A DNA stretch of 64,000 nucleotides from Paraburkholderia aspalathi (lineage in GTDB: Bacteria > Pseudomonadota > Gammaproteobacteria > Burkholderiales > Burkholderiaceae): NCBI RefSeq assembly GCF_900116445.1, contig NZ_FPBH01000007.1, positions 186,001 to 250,000 of the forward strand, read 5' to 3'. Below are positions 25,553 through 34,805 of the stretch, piece after piece. The notes beneath the pieces were generated by a model, which saw only the letters and a list, made by a program, of their open reading frames with translations, searched no databases and was not told the DNA's origin. Numbering within the stretch: the stretch's first letter is position 1; every line of letters starts with the position of its first letter. A program made the position numbers and the translations under genes.

Positions 25553-26941
25553 ATGGTAAGCGTGTCCAGCAGCGCCGCTGAAGAACTCAAAGCCGCGATC
25601 CGAGGCGAACTGTTGCGGCCCGGCGACGCGGGTTTCGACGAGGCCCGCAGCATCTGGAATGCAATGATCGATCGGCATCCGGCGTTGATTCTGCGCTGCG
25701 CCGGCGTGGCCGATGTGCGCCGCGGTGTAGCATTCGCGCGCGACAACAATCTGCCGCTGGCGGTGCATAGCGGCGGCCACAACATCGCCGGCACCGCGCT
25801 ATGCGACGACGGCCTCGTGATCGATCTGTCGCCGATGAAATCCGTGGTCATCGATCCGGTCGCGAAGCGCGCGTATGTCGAGCCTGGTGCCACGCTCGCC
25901 GATTTCGACCACGAAGCGCAAGCGTTCGGACTCGCCACGCCACTTGGCATCAACTCGACCACCGGCGTGGCAGGTCTGACGCTAGGCGGCGGGTTCGGCT
26001 GGCTGAGCCGCAGATACGGCATGACCGTCGACAATCTGATTTCAGCAGACGTGGTCACCGCCGACGGGGAATTGCTGCACGCAAGCGCGGACTCGCACGA
26101 CGATCTGTTCTGGGCGATTCGCGGTGGTGGCGGCAATTTCGGCGTCGTAACGCGCTTCGAGTTCGCGCTGCATCCGGTCGGACCACTCGTGTACGGCGGC
26201 CTCGTCGTGCTGCCGATCGATCAGGCGAAAAGTGCCCTGCTCCAGTACCGCACGGCTGCAGAGCAGATGCCGGAAGAACTGAGCGTATGGGCCGTTCTAC
26301 GGCTTGCGCCACCGCTGCCGTTCCTTCCACCCGAAGTGCACGGCAAACCGGTCATCGTATTCGCGATGTGCTACACAGGCCCGATCGAAAACGGGCCGTC
26401 CGTGGTAGAGGCAGTACGCGGCTTCGGCACGCCGATCGGCGAACATCTCGGGCCAATGCCATATGCCATGTGGCAACAGGCGTTCGATCCACTACTCACG
26501 CCGGGCGCTCGTAACTACTGGAAGTCCCACAACCTCGACAAAATATCGGACGGTCTCATCGACGCGCTGCTCGATGCGATCGGCAAGCTGCCATCGCCGC
26601 AATGCGAAATCTTCTTCGGGCAGATCGGTGCGCAGACGAGCCGGGTGCCGGTCGAAGCCACGGCCTATTCGAGCCGCGACACGCAATATGCAATGAACGT
26701 GCATGGTCGTTGGGACGACGCGAGCGATGACGAGCGCTGCATCGCCTGGGCCCGCGCATTCTTCGACGCAGCCGCACCGTTCGCGCTAGGCAGCGTGTAC
26801 GTCAATTTCATGACGCAGGAGGAGGGCGGACGGATAGCCGACGCGTATGGACCGAATTACGCGCGTCTCGTCGACGTGAAGAACCGCTATGACCCGCACA
26901 ACCTGTTCCGCCACAATCAGAATATCCGTCCGGCGGCCTAG
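25553..26941 (+). CDS. FAD-linked oxidase, 6HDNO/berberine-bridge family
   Basis: Flavoprotein oxidase with a covalently bound FAD likely. 462 residues from ATG 25553 with GGAGG seven bases upstream. N-terminal FAD-binding-4 domain: VHSGGHNIAG (His76, the flavin-linking His in this family), STTGVAGLTLGGGFGWLSRRYG, DDLFWAIRGGGGNFGVVTRFEF. The C-terminal BBE segment RYDPHNLFRHNQNIRPA closes the protein. The second flavin-linking Cys of bicovalent BBE enzymes is absent at the STTGVAG site, so a single His linkage as in 6-hydroxynicotine oxidase is expected. Substrate unknown. No signal peptide. Confidence 0.92.
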   Translation: MVSVSSSAAEELKAAIRGELLRPGDAGFDEARSIWNAMIDRHPALILRCAGVADVRRGVAFARDNNLPLAVHSGGHNIAGTALCDDGLVIDLSPMKSVVIDPVAKRAYVEPGATLADFDHEAQAFGLATPLGINSTTGVAGLTLGGGFGWLSRRYGMTVDNLISADVVTADGELLHASADSHDDLFWAIRGGGGNFGVVTRFEFALHPVGPLVYGGLVVLPIDQAKSALLQYRTAAEQMPEELSVWAVLRLAPPLPFLPPEVHGKPVIVFAMCYTGPIENGPSVVEAVRGFGTPIGEHLGPMPYAMWQQAFDPLLTPGARNYWKSHNLDKISDGLIDALLDAIGKLPSPQCEIFFGQIGAQTSRVPVEATAYSSRDTQYAMNVHGRWDDASDDERCIAWARAFFDAAAPFALGSVYVNFMTQEEGGRIADAYGPNYARLVDVKNRYDPHNLFRHNQNIRPAA

Positions 26942-26958
26942 GAACCGTGGGGAAGCAA

Positions 26959-26991
26959 GGGGGACACGGCGTTGAACGCCGTGAATCCCCC
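26959..26991 (+). other. Hairpin after the FAD oxidase gene, no T run
   Basis: GGGGG (26959-26963) and CCCCC (26987-26991) bracket CACGGCGTT and AACGCCGTG (26965-26973, 26975-26983). The structure could end or protect the mRNA, but without a T run it is not a classic terminator. Confidence 0.45.
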
Positions 26992-27156
26992 GTGAACGTC
27001 AGCGCATGACAGCTGTCTATAGACAGGCCGCGGCGTCAGGCACGCTAAATGCTGCCTAGCAGACATACGGGCTGCCGACGTACGCATGTGCCAAAGTCAC
27101 GGCACTCACTGTCACACAAGAAAACGCAATCTTCACTTTGCACAAGGAGAACAATC

Positions 27157-27747
27157 ATGCGCAGACGACAATTCATCATGACCTCGAGCGCCGCTTTGGC
27201 TACGGCGGGTCTTGGCCTCGCCGGCTGCACGACCACGTCGCCATCCTCGAGCGCGTCTGAGTCGGCGAACGCCGGCAAGCGCGACACGATCAACGCTGGC
27301 GTCGACTCCACCTTGTCGCGTCTCTACGCCAACGTCACCGGCTCGCGCGAACTGGTCGCCAAGGCGCGCGGCGTGCTCGTGTTCCCGTCGGTGATTTCCG
27401 CGGGCTTCTGGGTTGGCGGGCAATACGGCGAAGGGTCGTTGCGCGTGGGCGGCCGCACTACCGGCTACTACAGCACCGTCGCGGGCTCGTTCGGTTTGCA
27501 GATCGGCGCGCAGTCCAAAGCGCTGGTGTTCCTGTTCATGACGCAGGAAGCGCTGGACAAATTCCTCAGCAGCCAGGGTTGGGCAGCAGGGGCAGATGCA
27601 ACGGTCGCCGTCCTGAAGGTCGGTGCAAACGGCGCTGTCGATACCTCGACCGCCACCAGCCCGGTCGAAGCGTTTGTGCTGACGAACGGCGGCTTGATGG
27701 CCGGTGTGTCGCTCGAAGGCACGAAGGTCTCACGTCTGATCATCTGA
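27157..27747 (+). CDS. YSC84/SYLF-domain lipoprotein
   Basis: 196 residues from ATG 27157 (AAGGAGA nearby); the upstream start at 27049 is not needed. Lipoprotein signal with Tat-like RRRQFIMTSSAAL and lipobox LAGC near residue 24. The rest is a SYLF/YSC84 domain: SRLYANVTGSRELVAKARGVLVFPSV, GYYSTVAGSFGLQIGAQSKALVFLFM, and NGGLMAGVSLEGTKVSRL. SYLF domains bind lipids or actin in eukaryotes; in bacteria they are outer-membrane or periplasmic lipoproteins of unclear role. The acylation site suggests the outer or inner membrane leaflet. Gene stands alone. Confidence 0.88.
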   Translation: MRRRQFIMTSSAALATAGLGLAGCTTTSPSSSASESANAGKRDTINAGVDSTLSRLYANVTGSRELVAKARGVLVFPSVISAGFWVGGQYGEGSLRVGGRTTGYYSTVAGSFGLQIGAQSKALVFLFMTQEALDKFLSSQGWAAGADATVAVLKVGANGAVDTSTATSPVEAFVLTNGGLMAGVSLEGTKVSRLII

Positions 27748-27749
27748 GC

Positions 27750-27789
27750 GTGCGCGCGTGACGCCTCCATCAGGCGGCATCACGCGCAC
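27750..27789 (+). other. Imperfect hairpin after the YSC84 gene
   Basis: GTGCGCGCGTGACGCCT (27750-27766) can pair with most of AGGCGGCATCACGCGCAC (27772-27789). It lies two bases after the stop. No T run, so it is at best a partial terminator. Confidence 0.4.
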
Positions 27790-27939
27790 CACGAACACGG
27801 CGCGGCTCGCCTCACCATAGTCATATTGACCACACTGAGGTAAAACTCACCCGTTTTACAATTCCGCCTGGCCACTGTGTCACCTTGGCCAAGACATTCA
27901 TTCAGTCTCCACCTGGCGCCGCGTGTGCCTCCACGCTGT

Positions 27940-29499
27940 TCACGCCCCTTCCGGCAGCGTAAACACGGCAATCGCCGCCGCCAGTTGCCCGGTCTGCACT
28001 TTCAGGGCGTCGGCGGACGCGCTCGCTTCTTCCACCAATGCCGCGTTCTGCTGGGTCGTTTGATCCATGCTCGCCACCGCAATGTTGACCTGCTCGATGC
28101 CCGAGCTTTGCTCGACCGACGCCGCGCTGATCTCACCCATGATGTCAGTCACGCGCCGCACCGCATGCACCACTTCCTGCATTGTTTCACCGGCCCGGCC
28201 CACGTACTGCGAGCCGCCTTCGATCTGTGCGGCCGATTCTTCGATCAGCGTCTTGATCTCTTTGGCCGCCGCCGCGCTGCGCTGCGCGAGACTGCGCACT
28301 TCGCCCGCCACCACCGCGAAGCCGCGCCCTTCCTCACCGGCGCGCGCCGCTTCGACGGCCGCGTTCAAGGCAAGAATGTTGGTCTGAAATGCAATCCCCT
28401 CGATCACGCCAATGATGTCGCCGATCCGGTGCGATGACTGCGAGATGCCGCGCATCGTCTCGACCACCTGGCCGACCACTTCACCGCCGCGCGCCGCCGT
28501 CTCCGAGGCGTTGTGCGCCAGTTGACTGGCCTGCTTGGCGTTGTCTGCGTTTTGTTTCACGGTCGCGGTGATCTGCTCCATGCTGGAAGCGGTTTCGCCG
28601 AGCGCGGTCGCCTGCTGTTCCGTACGGCGCGACAGGTCCGCGTTGCCGGCGGCGATCTCGTTGGACACCGTCGAAATCAGCGTGGCGCCGCTGCGAATCT
28701 GCGTGATCGCCTGCGCGAGCCGATGCTGCATGCGCTGCATCGCGGCGAGTAGGCTGACGTTGTCGCCGGCTTTTGTCTCGACGACCACATCGAGGTCGCC
28801 ATCGGCGATACGGGAAGCGATCTGCGCCGCGTAAGCCGGTTCGCCGCCGAGCTGCCGCAAGATGCTGCGCAGGATCACGCCGATCACGACCCCCACCACC
28901 AGACACAGAATCAGCGCGGCGCCGACGTACTGCACGAGCGTGGTGTAAAACGCGGCGTCGATATCGTCCGTGAACACACCGGTGACGATCGTCCAGTCCC
29001 ATGGCTTGTAAAGCCGCACGTAGTTGATCTTCGGCGCCATCTTATTGGAGCCCGGCTTCAGGAACTGCAGGTGGATGAAGCCTTCGCCTTCGCGCTGGGC
29101 GAGATCCGAGCCGTCCTTGAACACGTGGCGGCCTTGCGGGTCCGTGAAGCCGCTCATGTCCTTGCCTTCGAGATCGGCCCGCACGCCGTGCATCAGCACT
29201 CTTGCGTGCGGGTCCTCGATGACGAGGTAGCCGCCGGCGCCGTCGTAGCGCATTGCGCGCAGGTCGGCCATGGCCGTGCGTTGCGCGTCGGCGAGCGGCA
29301 TCGTGCCGGCCGCGACGAGGCCGTTATAGCGATCCAGCACGCTGTAGGCCACGCTCACCACGCTTTTCAGCTCGGCCTGCCGATTGGCGATCATCGTGTC
29401 GCGCGTTTTGAACGCGCCCCACAGGCCGATAGCCAGAATTCCCATGCACATCACTGCCAGTGCAAGCCAAAGCCGCACTTTCAGGCGAAAGCGTTCCAT
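27940..29499 (-). CDS. Methyl-accepting chemotaxis protein with sCache sensor
   Basis: Chemoreceptor, 519 residues. TM1 about 10-30, periplasmic sCache_2-type sensor about 35-185 ([37 protein letters not shown]), TM2 about 190-212, HAMP about 213-265 and MCP signalling domain about 270-505 with the tip [34 protein letters not shown]. The C-terminus lacks the NWETF-type pentapeptide. The ligand class (small carboxylates for many sCache_2 domains) is a guess. Gene alone; no adjacent che genes. Confidence 0.95.
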   Translation of the reverse strand: MERFRLKVRLWLALAVMCMGILAIGLWGAFKTRDTMIANRQAELKSVVSVAYSVLDRYNGLVAAGTMPLADAQRTAMADLRAMRYDGAGGYLVIEDPHARVLMHGVRADLEGKDMSGFTDPQGRHVFKDGSDLAQREGEGFIHLQFLKPGSNKMAPKINYVRLYKPWDWTIVTGVFTDDIDAAFYTTLVQYVGAALILCLVVGVVIGVILRSILRQLGGEPAYAAQIASRIADGDLDVVVETKAGDNVSLLAAMQRMQHRLAQAITQIRSGATLISTVSNEIAAGNADLSRRTEQQATALGETASSMEQITATVKQNADNAKQASQLAHNASETAARGGEVVGQVVETMRGISQSSHRIGDIIGVIEGIAFQTNILALNAAVEAARAGEEGRGFAVVAGEVRSLAQRSAAAAKEIKTLIEESAAQIEGGSQYVGRAGETMQEVVHAVRRVTDIMGEISAASVEQSSGIEQVNIAVASMDQTTQQNAALVEEASASADALKVQTGQLAAAIAVFTLPEGA

Positions 29500-29697
29500 C
29501 TCCGTATTCCTTTGTACTTATAGTCGGGCGCCGCGCGGGCGGGCACCGTAACTGTTCATGTCAATCTTCGGAATAACGGCGGAGTGTGGGAAAACTTCAG
29601 CGTTTGTTTGATCCGTTCGTTTGATGCCTTCGTGCGTTGAACTATGGGGCTGAGCTTGACCGGTGCGGCTTGCCGAGGCGGCGGGCGCCCCACCGTT

Positions 29698-30267
29698 TCA
29701 TTCGGCCGGCAACGCAAGCGAGGCAACTTCACAGCGCGGCCACTGCTTCAGCACCTCCGGCGCCAACAGCAACTTGGCCGCCCGCACCCCTGCCCCCATC
29801 ACGATCTGAGCGCGCTCCATGACCGCGGCGTCGACGAGAATACGCCAGTCCTCCGGCAAGCCGAAGGCCGTAATTCCGCCGAATTCCATCCCGCTATGGT
29901 CGACGGCGGCCTCCCGTTTGGCGAACGAAAGGCGCTGCGCACCCAGCGCCGCCTTCACCGCGCCATTGATGTCCAGACGCAGCGAACCCAGCGAAACCAG
30001 TGCTGCGTAATGCTCGGCGCCCTCCTTCTTGTAGCGGACCACGATCGTGTTGGCGCAGTCCGCGAGGCCAAAGCCGTAGCGCGCGCTGAATTCGACGGTG
30101 TCCGAAGCGTCGTCGCTGACGGCAAATACGGTCACGCCCTGGGCCGGCAGATTCTCGACCACATGCGCGGGCAAATGCGCGCTCAGTTGTTCCGCGGGGA
30201 TGATATCCAGCTGCTTGATGAGTTCGTGCGAGTGCATAGCGATAAAAGTGTGAAGGTCCAGCGGCAT
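29698..30267 (-). CDS. YbaK/ProX-type aminoacyl-tRNA deacylase-domain protein
   Basis: 189 residues. The YbaK/EbsC-type editing fold removes mischarged amino acids from tRNA in characterised members. Seen: TFIAMHSHELIKQ start matching the family's FxAxH opening, DTVEFSARYGFGLADCANTIVV, LDINGAVKAALGAQRLSFAKREAA, and SGMEFGGITAFGLPEDWRILVDAAVM, corresponding to the family's GGVxPFGxP region. ATG 30267 is chosen because the motif spacing fits; ATG 30237 is an alternative, and no strong ribosome-binding site decides. Confidence 0.87.
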   Translation of the reverse strand: MPLDLHTFIAMHSHELIKQLDIIPAEQLSAHLPAHVVENLPAQGVTVFAVSDDASDTVEFSARYGFGLADCANTIVVRYKKEGAEHYAALVSLGSLRLDINGAVKAALGAQRLSFAKREAAVDHSGMEFGGITAFGLPEDWRILVDAAVMERAQIVMGAGVRAAKLLLAPEVLKQWPRCEVASLALPAE

Positions 30268-30445
30268 TCTAACGGCACACACGCTGGCGGCGTATCGCGC
30301 GCATCGGCATGAAGCGCTTGTTATAGTGACAGGCACAAGGTTTGCGAAAGGCGTCGATGCGAAGTCTGCACATGCTGCATTGAGGCCACCTCAGCGGCAC
30401 GCACGCGGCGCTTCTCGTGCCAGTATCCCCTTGAGAAACACGACC

Positions 30446-31771
30446 ATGGACATCGACACGCTCTCCGCCGAGAACCTCCAGCTTGTAGCGCGCAGGCAGG
30501 CCAACTGGGCAATCGGCGCATTCAAACAGTTTGCCGACGACCGCTGCGCGGCCATGGCCGCCAGCATCGCCTTCTATGCGGCCTTCTCGCTCGCGCCCAC
30601 GCTGGTCATGGTGATCGCCGTGGCCGGCTGGTTCTTCGGCGCCGCCGCCGCGCGCGGCGAACTGTTCAACCACATTCACGGCCTGCTCGGCGACCAGGCC
30701 GCCGCGGGCGTGCAAACCATCGTCGAGAACGCTCATCACAGCGGCAGCGCCGGCGGCATCGCGGCGATCATTTCGTTCTCGATGCTGGCGATCGGCGCCT
30801 CGGCTACTTTCTCGTCGCTCAATAGCGCACTCAATATGGTGTGGCCGTACACCGGGCCGCGCTCGTCGAGCGTGATCGCGATGGTGCGGGTGCGCCTGAT
30901 TTCGTTCGGCCTCGTGCTCGGTGTCGCCTTCCTGCTGATCGTCTCGCTGGTGCTCGATACGGTCATCACATTTATCGGCAAATGGCTGTGGGGCAACTCG
31001 CCCTATGTGGTGATCGGCAACCTGCTGCAACTCGGCGTCGGCCTGCTGGTGCTGGCTTTCGCCTTCGCCGGACTGCTGAAGTTTCTGCCGGACGCCAAGG
31101 TGCAGTGGCGCGATGCGTTCGTCGGTGGGATCGTCGCAGCCGTGTTGTTCTCGGCGGGCAAGAAACTGTTCGCGCTGTATATCGCGCATGCCGGGATGGC
31201 GAGCTCGTTCGGCGCCGCCGGCTCGCTGGCCGTGCTGCTGATGTGGCTGTACTTCTCGGCCGCCGTGCTGCTGCTCGGCGCGGAGTTTTCGGCGGCGCGC
31301 GGGCGCATGCACGATCCGCGCGGCGGCTGGGGCATGCAGGAAAACTCGCCGCCCGGCAGCCGCGCCATGCTTGCTTCGGTGCTGGCGGCATCGACGGTAT
31401 CGGCCGATGCTGTGCCTCGCGTGGATAACCGCGAAACCCCTGCCGGCGGGCATGCTCGAGCAACAGGAGCGGCTGCGGCCGTGGCGCGTGGCGTTGAAAC
31501 GCCAGCGTCAGCTTCACCGCAAGTGGGGCCGCGAAAGAAGACTTCAGCTCGGGCAACCGCGGTCAAGATCGGCCGCACTGTCGTCCTTGCCGAAGCGCAA
31601 GCGACACGCGTCGCCGCGGTCACGCTGGTCGAAGCAGGCCGCACGGCTGTCGCCGCCGATCGCTATGTCAGACGGCATCCGTGGACTTCAGTATTGTTTG
31701 CGGCGGCGGCCGGACTGGCCGCCGCGGCTGTGGCGCGCCGCAACGCCGGCGATAACGGCCCGGGCGCGTGA
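30446..31771 (+). CDS. YihY/BrkB-family membrane protein with DUF883-like C-terminal extension
   Basis: 441 residues. Residues about 1-295 form the six-helix YihY/BrkB domain (DRCAAMAASIAFYAAFSLAPTLV, SALNMVWPYTG, FVGGIVAAVLFSAGKKLFALYI, AAGSLAVLLMWLYFSAAVLLLGAEFS). A Lys/Ala-rich linker follows (about 345-395) and the end, DRYVRRHPWTSVLFAAAAGLA, has the VRxxPW-plus-helix signature of DUF883/ElaB ribosome-associated inner-membrane proteins. This combination is longer than usual BrkB (about 290-420). Start ATG 30446 has only a weak TGAGAAA upstream. BrkB was linked to serum resistance in Bordetella but its activity is unknown. Confidence 0.87.
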   Translation: MDIDTLSAENLQLVARRQANWAIGAFKQFADDRCAAMAASIAFYAAFSLAPTLVMVIAVAGWFFGAAAARGELFNHIHGLLGDQAAAGVQTIVENAHHSGSAGGIAAIISFSMLAIGASATFSSLNSALNMVWPYTGPRSSSVIAMVRVRLISFGLVLGVAFLLIVSLVLDTVITFIGKWLWGNSPYVVIGNLLQLGVGLLVLAFAFAGLLKFLPDAKVQWRDAFVGGIVAAVLFSAGKKLFALYIAHAGMASSFGAAGSLAVLLMWLYFSAAVLLLGAEFSAARGRMHDPRGGWGMQENSPPGSRAMLASVLAASTVSADAVPRVDNRETPAGGHARATGAAAAVARGVETPASASPQVGPRKKTSARATAVKIGRTVVLAEAQATRVAAVTLVEAGRTAVAADRYVRRHPWTSVLFAAAAGLAAAAVARRNAGDNGPGA

Positions 31772-32210
31772 ATAAGCGTGAAGACTGAAGCGGGCCACGG
31801 CGACACACCACCGCGTCAAAGCTGAACCGGGGGTTGCAACCGCAGCGGTTGCGCCTGCTCATAGCGCATAAATTCTGTCCAGCGCGTCCGTCAAGGGAAA
31901 CCCGGCTCCATTTTTATATGCATGCTGCAAAGCAGCGAAAACAGTTAGACGACTAGATTACAAAGCCCATTCAAACAAGTGTCTAAATTACGGGTAGCGA
32001 CACCTTCACTGTCAACGAAACAACAATAATGCGCGGTCAACCAACCAGTATTGCGGAAACAGCAACAATCGTTAACGGGCTTTAAATACAAGGCTTTGCG
32101 TCGTTTGTCGGTTTTTGGAGACACTCTTTTTTTTCCGGTTCTTACCAGTTAAGGCAGTGAGCTATTCTCCTTTCCGCAACAACAAACTAATCATCTGCGT
32201 GGAGAAATGG
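31772..32210. promoter_or_regulatory. AT-rich leader and promoter region of the porin gene
   Basis: 439 bases, AT-rich from about 31890 onward and unlike the flanking genes. It includes a 17-base palindrome at 31836-31852 (GCAACCGC-A-GCGGTTGC). A long untranslated leader is likely, with AGGAGAAATGG-type spacing just before the ATG (GGAGAAATGG at 32201-32210). No clear -35/-10 pair was identified. Confidence 0.45.
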
Positions 32211-33398
32211 ATGAAACGAGTCGCACTGTCTACCCTCTCGCTGGCGCTTCTGGGCGTCACCGGCATGGCGCATGCTCAAAGCAGCGTTACCCTTTACGGC
32301 CTGATCGATGAGTCGGTCCAGTACGTCCACAACACGAAGGACGCGGCCGGTAACAACAAGAATCTGATCGCCATGGTCGCCGGCAACCTGCAAGGCGATC
32401 GTTTTGGCCTGAAGGGCACGGAAGACCTCGGCGGTGGCCTGAAGGCAATCTTCCAATTGGAAAACGGCTTTGACGTGAACAGCGGCAAGCTGGGTCAAGG
32501 CGGCCGTATGTTCGGTCGTCAAGCCTACGTCGGCCTGACGGGCGACCAATGGGGCACGTTCACGCTGGGTCGTCAGTACGACCCGCTGGTCGACCTGGTT
32601 CAACCGCTGACGGGTGACAACTACTTCGGCTCCACCTTCGCAACGCCGGGCGACGTCGATAACAACGACAACTCCTCGCGCACGAACAGCGCCATCAAGT
32701 ACACCTCGCCGGTGTGGGGCGGCTTCCAGTTCGAAGGCATGTACGCTCTGGGCGGCGTGGCTGGTCAAACGGGTTCGGGTCAAACGTGGTCGGGCGCTGC
32801 AACGTATGCAACGGGTCCGTTCAGCGTTGCTGCAGGCTACTTCCGCGCTGACAACGGCAACACGCTGGCTAGCCGTATTGCTGGCACGCCGCCGTCGGCA
32901 GGCTGGAACGGCAGCACGTCGGACGGTACGTTCGACGGCCAGGTCAACACGGCCTACGCAGCAGCGAAGTCGATCGGTATCGCTTCGGTCGCAGCGCAAT
33001 ATGTGACAGGCCCGTTCACGGTCAACCTGCGCTACAGCAACGCGCAATACAAGCCGGATGCAAATTCGGGCTTCGGTTCGACCGAGAAGTTCAACGTCGG
33101 CGGCGTGTACCTTGGCTACCAGGCAACGCCGGCTATGCTGGTGGGCGTGGGCTACATCTACACGAAGGGCACGGGCGACTCGAGCGCAACGTATAACCAG
33201 GTTTCCCTGGGCGGCGACTACAACCTGTCGAAGCGCACGGACATCTACCTGGTCGGCGCATGGCAACACGCAAGCGGCCAACAACGTGATTCGGCTGGCA
33301 ACCTGGTTGCAGCTGGCGCATCGATCGGTTCGTACGGCTACAACTCGGCTTCCAACTCGCAAGAAATGGTTAGCCTGGGCATCCGCCACAAGTTCTAA
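32211..33398 (+). CDS. Gram-negative porin (Burkholderia type, trimeric)
   Basis: Outer-membrane diffusion channel. 395 residues from ATG 32211, preceded by GGAGAA; the longer upstream frame is not needed. Signal peptide MKRVALSTLSLALLGVTGMAHA, then QSSVTLYGLIDESVQYV, the opening of Burkholderiales porins, GNLQGDRFGLKGTEDLGGGLKAIFQLENGF, RQAYVGLTGDQWGTFTLGRQYD and C-terminal GIRHKF, where the terminal Phe is the beta-barrel assembly signal. Codon use is heavily biased toward CTG, GGC and AAG, typical of abundant proteins. Followed by a strong terminator at 33440. Confidence 0.97.
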   Translation: MKRVALSTLSLALLGVTGMAHAQSSVTLYGLIDESVQYVHNTKDAAGNNKNLIAMVAGNLQGDRFGLKGTEDLGGGLKAIFQLENGFDVNSGKLGQGGRMFGRQAYVGLTGDQWGTFTLGRQYDPLVDLVQPLTGDNYFGSTFATPGDVDNNDNSSRTNSAIKYTSPVWGGFQFEGMYALGGVAGQTGSGQTWSGAATYATGPFSVAAGYFRADNGNTLASRIAGTPPSAGWNGSTSDGTFDGQVNTAYAAAKSIGIASVAAQYVTGPFTVNLRYSNAQYKPDANSGFGSTEKFNVGGVYLGYQATPAMLVGVGYIYTKGTGDSSATYNQVSLGGDYNLSKRTDIYLVGAWQHASGQQRDSAGNLVAAGASIGSYGYNSASNSQEMVSLGIRHKF

Positions 33399-33439
33399 TC
33401 GAACTTGTCGGACTGCTGAAACAATACGCAGTTCGAAGA

Positions 33440-33475
33440 CCAGCCAAGGGCGCAAGCCTTTGGCTGGTTTTTTTT
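33440..33475 (+). terminator. Rho-independent terminator of the porin gene
   Basis: CCAGCCAAGG (33440-33449) pairs with CCTTTGGCTGG (33457-33467), followed by eight Ts (33468-33475). It lies 41 bases after the porin stop. Confidence 0.92.
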
Positions 33476-33678
33476 CGTCTGTCGGTTCTGGCGCATGCGG
33501 CGAACGCTGCCATATGCAGACCAGGCCGAGAATCGATGGAGAGTGCGCCGCGCGTCCATCGCGATCAACTCAACCGGTAGAACAAATGAAAAAGGCCGCC
33601 GGCAAGCCCTTAACAGGCTCGCGACGACCTTGGTGTGAGACTTCCGGCCCGTAGGCCTCTAAATCTACGCCGACCGCT

Positions 33679-34551
33679 CTAGCGCCGCTGCGTCTTGCCC
33701 TTCTCTGCCTGCGCCAACGTCTGTGCCGGTTTCGCATCGAGCTCATGCTCCACACCGTCCGCCCCCACCGGCGCGCGATGCAGCACCAGCGCACGCTCAC
33801 GCTGCAGCAGCGGCACATCAGGCGATTCCTGCCAGTCCGGATCGGGAATCTCGCCGAATACCTGACGCAGCCGCTCACCCCACGTGCGGTGAATCATCTC
33901 GAAGTAGGCATTGTCGTGGTCGATCGAAACGAAGCGCGTAACGTGCAGCGAATCTTTCTCGTACACCAGCAGATCCAGTGGCAGCCCGACCGAAAGATTC
34001 GAACGCAGCGTCGAATCCATCGAAATCAGCGCGCACTTGGCCGCTTCGTCGAGCGGCGTGGACGGCGTCAGCACACGGTCGATGATCGGCTTGCCGTACT
34101 TGGCCTCGCCGATCTGGAAATACGGGTTCACGGCCGACGCTTCGATGAAATTGCCCGCCGCGTAGATCATGAACAGGCGCGGCCGGTTGCCGGCGATCTG
34201 GCCACCCAGAATGAAGCTGCAATTGAATTCGACGCCGAACTCCTGCAACGCATCAGCTTCGCGCTGATGCACACGGCGGACCGCGTGACCAATCACGCGG
34301 GCCGCGTCGGCCATGGTGGGCGCGCTCCAGAGCGTGGGCTGCGAAGGATCGACGGGCTCGGACAGCTCGTGCAGCACCGCTTGCGTGAGCGACAGATTGC
34401 CGGCGCCCAGCAGCACAAGCATGCGTTCGCCGGGCTGCTCGAACACCGACATCTTGCGCGCGGTGCTGATGTGATCGACGCCCGCATTGGTGCGCGTGTC
34501 CGACAGGAACACGAGCCCGTCGTCGACGGACATCGCTACACAGTAAGTCAT
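33679..34551 (-). CDS. Anbu, proteasome-like Ntn peptidase
   Basis: 290 residues from ATG 34551 (the upstream TTG 34569 is rejected because the family begins MTYC). After removal of Met, Thr1 is exposed, with Asp17 and Lys32 in SDTRTNAGVD and TARKMSVF, matching the Ntn-hydrolase triad of proteasome beta subunits. GAGNLSLTQAVL and IYAAGNFIEAS further support the fold. Anbu forms ring or helical oligomers in known structures, but its substrate is unknown. It is the last gene of a four-gene minus-strand locus with transglutaminase, alpha-E and ATP-grasp proteins, a neighbourhood conserved for Anbu. Function: unresolved peptide or amide chemistry. Confidence 0.93.
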   Translation of the reverse strand: MTYCVAMSVDDGLVFLSDTRTNAGVDHISTARKMSVFEQPGERMLVLLGAGNLSLTQAVLHELSEPVDPSQPTLWSAPTMADAARVIGHAVRRVHQREADALQEFGVEFNCSFILGGQIAGNRPRLFMIYAAGNFIEASAVNPYFQIGEAKYGKPIIDRVLTPSTPLDEAAKCALISMDSTLRSNLSVGLPLDLLVYEKDSLHVTRFVSIDHDNAYFEMIHRTWGERLRQVFGEIPDPDWQESPDVPLLQRERALVLHRAPVGADGVEHELDAKPAQTLAQAEKGKTQRR

Positions 34552-34805
34552 AAGGAAAAGTACCCGCAAAAAACGACAGAACGGCGCTATTGTAATGCGG
34601 CGCGCATGCGCCTCACCCCGTTTTACGGCCGCCGCGTGCCGAATCTGAATGGTTATGCGGGCTGACGCTCACTTAAACGCCTCGCCAGCCCTTCTGGCGA
34701 GGCGTTCTGTGTGCGACTTGATGTGACCCACCGAGCCGGCCGCGGGCGGCCTGTCATGCAGCCCCGGCGTCCTGCCGAGTTGACTGCCAATCCCCACCCG
34801 CCACG

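Noticed and set aside
30269..31453. 394-residue minus-strand frame opposite the BrkB gene
   Set aside because: His/Gln/Arg-rich shadow of a clear membrane-protein gene; no start signal.
32187..33455. 422-residue minus-strand frame opposite the porin
   Set aside because: Antisense artefact of biased porin codon use, overlapping the terminator and signal region.
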